Shown piece after piece: positions 13,465-15,612 of a DNA stretch of 15,612 nt. The stretch covers positions 1-15,612 of the forward strand of contig DAOWHK010000082.1 of NCBI GenBank assembly GCA_030641465.1. The letters are read 5' to 3'. This stretch comes from Parachlamydiales bacterium (lineage in GTDB: Bacteria; Chlamydiota; Chlamydiia; Chlamydiales; Simkaniaceae). The position numbers were made by a program, and so were the translations under genes. The first letter of the stretch is position 1. Every line of letters begins with the position of its first letter. The notes under the pieces were generated by a model that saw only the letters and a program-made list of their open reading frames with translations, searched no databases and was not told the DNA's origin.

Positions 13465-14152
13465 GACATCATGGTCTTTTTTTGCTATGAAGTATTACAT
13501 GAAAAATCAAAATAATTCTATAAAAATTGGCAAAGAAAGTAATCGAACCCACCTTTGTAAAAAACTGCACCTTGATCATAAAGCACGCCCTTTAGTCTGC
13601 GCCATCACGAGACTTGTAGAGCAGAAAGGACCAAGGTTTATTGAGCAAGCAATCGATTATACTCTTTCCTCAAACGGCGCTTTTATCCTCCTTGCAGGGC
13701 ACCCTGAACCTAAAGAAAAAGAAAGATTTACAAAGTTAGAAAGAAGGATAAATTCTCCTTCAAAACTATTTATTCATTATGAATTTGATGAAGATTTGGC
13801 ACATCAGATCTATGCTGGATCTGACGTGATTATCATTCCGTCATCCTTTGAGCCTTGCGGCTTAACGCAAATGATCGCTATGCGCTACGGCACAATTCCC
13901 ATCGTCCATCATACAGGAGGCCTTGCCGACACAGTCCTTCATGAAATCAATGGCTTTTCCTATAAATTTCAAGAAAAAAGTGTTTTTGAAGCCTGTTTAA
14001 AAACAGCCTTTGAGTGCTTTGCAAACGATAAATCTAAATGGTTGGATATGATGAAATATGGCATGAATCAAGATTTTAGCTGGAAAAACTCTGCAAAAAA
14101 ATACTTAGAGATTTATTCTATACATAAACCGATTCAAAACTTGGAATTTTAA
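13463..14152 (+). pseudogene. glgA: glgA 3' part (glycogen synthase, C-terminal Rossmann domain)
   Basis: From 13493 on, this frame matches the C-terminal domain of glycogen synthase: LVCAITRLVEQKGPRFIEQAI, ILLAGHPEPKEKERF, then the nucleotide-sugar site IIPSSFEPCGLTQMIAMRYGTIPIVHHTGGLADTV, and FSWKNSAKKYLEIY. The frame is open back to a TTG at 13463, but residues before 13493 come from the insert. No ribosome site is visible before any of the ATG codons (13487, 13499), so independent expression is doubtful. The normal end EIYQ is replaced: the last ten codons (from ATA CAT AAA CCG to TAA) are read from the left end of the MITE-like element. Catalytic residues are intact, which implies that the disruption is recent or that the two halves still work together. 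Confidence 0.88.
13493..13497. repeat. TATTA, right copy of presumed target duplication
   Basis: Partner of 12643-12647. glgA coding sequence resumes here in the original frame (TAT TAC ATG AAA). Confidence 0.6.
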
Positions 14153-14280
14153 TAAGAAGGGTCCTGTAGAATTCTATCCGGAGCAAGTGACATTGCCGGT
14201 AGGCAAGGCGCGAGTGAGGATAAAATTCTACAGGAAAGCCGACGAAGTTAAAACCCAAGTCTTGAATCGGTTTGTGTATA
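14119..14280. mobile_element. MITE-like palindromic element, copy B (162 bp)
   Basis: Starts TATACATAAACCGATTCAAA and ends CTTGAATCGGTTTGTGTATA. The outer arms continue inward as ACTTGG and CCCAAGT. The inner arms are CCTGTAGAATT (about 14162-14172) and AATTCTACAGG (about 14224-14234), followed inward by TATCC and GGATA. The centre again holds TTGCC-GGTA-GGCAA. Compared with copy A, the inner arms differ on both sides in a way that keeps pairing (TTTAGA/TCTAAA there, TGTAGA/TCTACA here). It covers the last 34 bp of glgA and ends 1 bp before the stop codon of the convergent pgsA, so it can double as a bidirectional transcription stop. No coding capacity of its own. Confidence 0.85.
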
Positions 14281-14281
14281 A

Positions 14282-14920
14282 CTAATCTTTTTGCCAAGAC
14301 TGTATAATATAATTTCGATTCACGAAAATATATTCTATTCCCGAATAAAGCGTGTAAATCGCTGTAATTGCGGTTAACATTAAACTTGTTTTTTGCAGCG
14401 AGTGAAGGCTAATCATACCCCAGGAATAGGGAATCATAAGAATCACGATCGCAAAGACCGAAATGGCCTGCAGTACAGTTTTGATTTTCCCTGTTTTTCT
14501 TGCAGCGAGCGCAAAGCCATTTAGCGCGCAAAGGGTTCGCAAAGTGCTGATCATTGCGTCTCTATATAGGAAAAGAAACACTAAAAGAATGGGCAGCTGG
14601 ATCACCCCTTGAGTAAACGTAAGAAGCACCGTAAGTCTTGCGATACTATCTGCCATAGGATCTAAAATTTTTCCAAGATCTGTCACTAAATTAAATTTTC
14701 TAGCTAAATATCCATCGAAAAAATCTGATAGTTCTGAAACAAGCAACAGAGCAAGCAAAATAAAGGGCAGCGTACGCATGCTGATTCCAAGCTGCTCATA
14801 TTTTAGATATAAAATCAAAAATATTGGACTAATGACTATCCTGCTGATTGTCAAAAAAAGGGGTATTTTCACAAGAACACTCTCTTTTATTACGGAGTGA
14901 AGAGTAATTGATTTCATCAT
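14282..14920 (-). CDS. pgsA: CDP-alcohol phosphatidyltransferase (PgsA-type)
   Basis: 212-residue inner-membrane enzyme, most likely phosphatidylglycerophosphate synthase (CDP-diacylglycerol plus glycerol-3-phosphate). The family motif is complete: D66-x2-D69-G70-x2-A73-R74-x8-G83-x3-D87-x3-D91. Hydrophobic helices lie at about 19-40, 50-64, 94-118, 144-165 and 178-198. The usual N-terminal NLLTLLRI appears as IPLFLTISRI at 19-28, so the real start could also be the GTG at residue 17; I keep the ATG pair at 14920/14917, without a clear ribosome site. It matches pgsA (CT797) between glyQS and glgA. Chlamydiae carry more than one CDP-alcohol transferase, so the exact acceptor is less certain than the family. 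Confidence 0.88.
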   Translation of the reverse strand: MMKSITLHSVIKESVLVKIPLFLTISRIVISPIFLILYLKYEQLGISMRTLPFILLALLLVSELSDFFDGYLARKFNLVTDLGKILDPMADSIARLTVLLTFTQGVIQLPILLVFLFLYRDAMISTLRTLCALNGFALAARKTGKIKTVLQAISVFAIVILMIPYSWGMISLHSLQKTSLMLTAITAIYTLYSGIEYIFVNRNYIIQSWQKD

Positions 14921-15180
14921 AATATATCAAGGTATTATACCCCGAAATCCCATCTGATTAATTATTGAAAACCTCATCTTATTTTTTTATCTCTTTTTTT
15001 TCAAAGTTTACCCAAATAAATTCAGTACCTGTGCTTAATAATACTCACAAAACTCTCTTTATTAAAGAGATAAGATTGAAATAGATTCTTTATATATTTT
15101 TTCATTTTTGATTTTTTGTTCCTAAATTTTTTCAAATAGGATATGATGAGGCGAAATAATTTTATCATCGATGAAGGAAT
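14921..15180. other. Divergent intergenic region pgsA/glyQ
   Basis: 260 bp, very AT-rich, with long T runs. It must hold the promoters of pgsA (leftward) and glyQ (rightward). TATGAT at 15142-15147 is a fair -10 for glyQ, but no -35 at the right distance stands out. The frames that cross it show no recognisable protein. Confidence 0.5.
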
Positions 15181-15612
15181 ATGCATACATTTCAAACTCT
15201 TATTTCTAAAATGACAACTTTTTGGGCAAATCATGGATGCGCTGTAGAGCAGGGGCATGATATCGAGGTAGGAGCTGGGACATTTAATCCGTCCACTTTT
15301 TTAATATGCCTAGGTCCCGAACCCTATAGTACAGTATATGTTGAGCCTTCCCGTCGGCCCCAAGATGGAAGATATGGTGATAACCCGAATCGATTGCAAC
15401 TTTTTCACCAGTTGCAAATCGTAATCAAACCATCACCTCTCAATATTCAAGAATTATATTTACAGTCTTTAGAAGCTATTGGAATCGATCTAAAAAAACA
15501 TGACATCCGCTTTGTGCACGACGACTGGGAATCCCCAACACTTGGCGCTTCAGGACTTGGATGGGAAGTCTGGTGCGATGGCATGGAAATTACCCAATTC
15601 ACCTACTTTCAA
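15181..15612 (+). CDS. glyQ: Glycyl-tRNA synthetase, alpha part (5' end, cut by window edge)
   Basis: The first 144 codons of the bacterial-type (alpha2beta2) glycyl-tRNA synthetase catalytic subunit. The visible sequence follows GlyQ closely: [23 protein letters not shown], the motif-2-like [63 protein letters not shown] and [10 protein letters not shown] at the edge. GAAGGA lies two bases before the ATG at 15181. In Chlamydiaceae alpha and beta parts are fused in one gene (glyQS, CT796). The fusion cannot be checked here because the gene continues beyond the window. Confidence 0.95.
   Translation, partial: MHTFQTLISKMTTFWANHGCAVEQGHDIEVGAGTFNPSTFLICLGPEPYSTVYVEPSRRPQDGRYGDNPNRLQLFHQLQIVIKPSPLNIQELYLQSLEAIGIDLKKHDIRFVHDDWESPTLGASGLGWEVWCDGMEITQFTYFQ

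Larger units (their letters stand above)
12648..13492. mobile_element. 845-bp single-gene insert in glgA
   Basis: The segment between the TATTA repeats interrupts glgA exactly at the linker between its two domains. It holds one antisense gene with only 41 bp before its start and 9 bp after its stop. There is no transposase, integrase or recombinase, and I find no inverted repeats at its ends (AAGCACGTTC on the left, CTTCATAGCA as reverse complement on the right). That it is an insertion follows from the split frame; how it arrived is unknown. Confidence 0.75.

Noticed and set aside
12648..13492. Classical insertion sequence or group II intron in glgA
   Set aside because: No terminal inverted repeats, no transposase or reverse transcriptase, and no intron domain V-like end; the only gene is sulfotransferase-like and antisense.
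15022..15258. 78-codon minus-strand ORF between pgsA and glyQ
   Set aside because: Overlaps the start of glyQ antisense and consists mostly of K/F/S/I from AT-rich spacer.

Overview
The window is AT-rich and reads as a chromosomal segment of an environmental (non-Chlamydiaceae) member of the Chlamydiae. The order glyQ - pgsA - glgA - tRNA-Gln - rplY(ctc) - pth - rpsF - rpsR - rplI - ispE matches what I remember of the Chlamydia trachomatis block CT796-CT804. Added to it are genes typical of amoeba- or arthropod-associated chlamydiae: prs, heptose genes, and a eukaryote-like F-box/LRR protein. The genus cannot be fixed from this sequence alone.

Layout, left to right. (1) 1-2141, minus strand: a tight group of an 85-residue conserved-looking small protein, an M20 dipeptidase, and the start of a four-helix membrane protein with a coiled coil that runs off the left edge. 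(2) 2244-2406: a 163-bp MITE-like palindromic element directly in front of htpX (plus strand). (3) 3496-4542: a monocistronic F-box plus leucine-rich-repeat gene, a probable host-directed effector. (4) 11334 down to 4610, minus strand: one long, densely packed transcription unit, tRNA-Gln - prs - rplY - pth - rpsF - rpsR - rplI - ispE - hldD - hldE, with several start/stop overlaps. It carries PRPP synthesis, translation functions, a MEP-pathway kinase and ADP-heptose (LPS core) genes. ispE has an in-frame amber codon at position 48, inside the loop of a perfect 12-bp inverted repeat. The C-terminal adenylyltransferase domain of HldE has lost its HxGH motif. (5) 11591-11830: an isolated 79-residue ORF with a strong ribosome site and its own terminator. 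(6) 11920-14152: glycogen synthase glgA, split in two at the linker between its two Rossmann domains. The insert is an 845-bp segment flanked by TATTA and carries a single antisense gene for a signal-peptide-bearing sulfotransferase-like protein. (7) 14119-14280: a second copy of the MITE-like element, which supplies the last codons of glgA and fills the gap to the convergent pgsA. (8) 15181 to the right edge: the start of glyQ (GlyQS in Chlamydia).

The main points are the in-frame, precisely reversible disruption of glgA by a one-gene cassette without any mobility gene, the two covarying palindromic elements, the broken ispE, and two candidate secreted or host-directed proteins (F-box/LRR and sulfotransferase-like). 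Together they suggest a host-restricted genome with active small-element movement and ongoing gene decay. Sequencing error remains an alternative for the ispE stop.
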